Notes under the pieces: model-generated
The model's database searches: none
Seen by the model: only the letters and a program-made list of their open reading frames with translations
What the model was told of the DNA's origin: nothing
Source: Wolbachia sp.
GTDB taxonomy: Bacteria > Pseudomonadota > Alphaproteobacteria > Rickettsiales > Anaplasmataceae
Direction of reading: 5' to 3'
Length of the DNA: 5,470 nucleotides
NCBI GenBank assembly: GCA_028803175.1
Contig: JARBCG010000158.1
Coordinates: 1-5,470, forward strand
Position numbers and translations under genes: made by a program
Shown: piece by piece, positions 4,839-5,470 of the stretch
Position numbering within the stretch: position 1 is the first letter of the stretch
Layout of the letters: each line of letters opens with the position of its first letter

Positions 4839-5470
4839 ATGCCTAATAAAACTATTTTAGCTGTTGAAACAAGTTGTGATGAAACTGCAGTAGCAGTTGT
4901 AAATAGTAATAAGCAAGTTATTGTTCATGAAATTCTTTCTCAAGCAGAGCACAAAACACGTGGTGGAGTGATACCTGAAATAGCATCACGTGCGCATATG
5001 GATCATTTGAGTGGTTTAATAAAAAATGCCATGGAAAAGTCTAATCTTAATTTTTGTGATTTAGATGCAATTTCAGCAACATCAGGACCTGGACTTATAG
5101 GTGGGTTAATAGTTGGTACAATGATGGCTAAAGCAATTGCACATGTAGCAAGGAAGCCATTCATTGCAGTTAACCACTTGGAGGCGCATGCATTAGTCAT
5201 TAGATTAATATGTGAGGTAAAATTTCCGTTTTTAGTCCTATTGATATCAGGCGGTCACTGTCAATTCTTAATCGCTCAAGATGTAGGTAAATATATTAAA
5301 CTTGGAGAAACACTTGATGATTCACTAGGTGAAGCGTTTGATAAGGTTGCTAAGATGCTCGGTTTAAGCTATCCCGGAGGACCATTGATTGAAAAGCTTG
5401 CTAAAAAGGGCAATGGATCAAGATTTAAACTGCCAAGGGCAATGATTAAACGTTCTGGATGCGATTTTTC
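4839..5470 (+). CDS. tsaD: tRNA t6A37 threonylcarbamoyltransferase TsaD (partial, cut by window end)
   Basis: TsaD (formerly Gcp/YgjD) transfers the threonylcarbamoyl group from TC-AMP to A37 of tRNAs reading ANN codons, working with TsaB and TsaE after TsaC makes TC-AMP. The window holds the first 210 codons of roughly 335. It begins ILAVETSCDETAVAVV, the ASKHA nucleotide-binding signature. SRAHMDHL (50-57) and ATSGPGLIGGL (80-90) follow. The metal-binding HxxxH is NHLEAHA, with H113 and H117. Then come LLISGGHCQ (134-142), GETLDDSLGEAFDKVA (156-171) and YPGGP (178-182). An in-frame TAA at 4830-4832 makes ATG 4839 the only start. There is no clear ribosome binding site, and a hairpin sits just upstream. 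It diverges from rnpB across 153 bases. The frame is intact to the last base, so truncation is only by the window edge. Confidence 0.96.
   Translation, partial: MPNKTILAVETSCDETAVAVVNSNKQVIVHEILSQAEHKTRGGVIPEIASRAHMDHLSGLIKNAMEKSNLNFCDLDAISATSGPGLIGGLIVGTMMAKAIAHVARKPFIAVNHLEAHALVIRLICEVKFPFLVLLISGGHCQFLIAQDVGKYIKLGETLDDSLGEAFDKVAKMLGLSYPGGPLIEKLAKKGNGSRFKLPRAMIKRSGCDF

Noticed and set aside
5003..5200. 65-codon open frame on the minus strand
   Set aside because: It is antisense to conserved TsaD coding sequence.
1..5470. CRISPR array, tRNA or rRNA genes
   Set aside because: No regularly spaced repeats, no tRNA cloverleaf signatures such as GGTTCGAATCC, and no rRNA blocks were seen on either strand.

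Overview
The window is an AT-rich stretch of an alphaproteobacterial chromosome, most likely from Wolbachia (Rickettsiales, Anaplasmataceae). Three things point there. The TsaD and GpsA proteins read like the short Anaplasmataceae versions. A CtrA-type cell-cycle regulator carries the family's features. The left third is a graveyard of decayed accessory genes, as is common in Wolbachia. The genus call rests on remembered protein sequences, not on a search.

Layout. Bases 1-296 hold nothing I can name. Bases about 297-960 are the wreck of a Fic-family (AMPylase-type) gene on the plus strand. Its active-site motif is still readable across a one-base deletion, and its C-terminal winged-helix part is still open. 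Bases about 1135-1872 are a wreck of an IS982-family transposase on the minus strand, cut off at its 3' end. Bases 960-1134 lie between the two and are unexplained. A small predicted membrane protein (1902-2090, minus) follows gpsA (2155-3138, minus; glycerol-3-phosphate dehydrogenase), probably in the same transcript. A 357-base, very AT-rich divergent intergenic region separates gpsA from ctrA (3496-4266, plus). It contains a perfect CtrA-type box and several inverted repeats. The RNase P RNA gene rnpB (about 4335-4685, minus) converges on ctrA and diverges from tsaD. The tsaD gene (4839 to the window end, plus, partial) makes the t6A tRNA modification enzyme. A 28-base hairpin lies immediately before its start codon.

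How the parts fit. The right half is a compact core block: phospholipid precursor synthesis, cell-cycle transcription control, tRNA 5' processing and tRNA modification. The likely control points are the gpsA/ctrA divergent region, with possible CtrA autoregulation, and the structured leader of tsaD. The left third is eroding accessory DNA. I see no complete new multi-gene system. The best leads are the tsaD leader hairpin, the CtrA box between gpsA and ctrA, and the small membrane protein behind gpsA.
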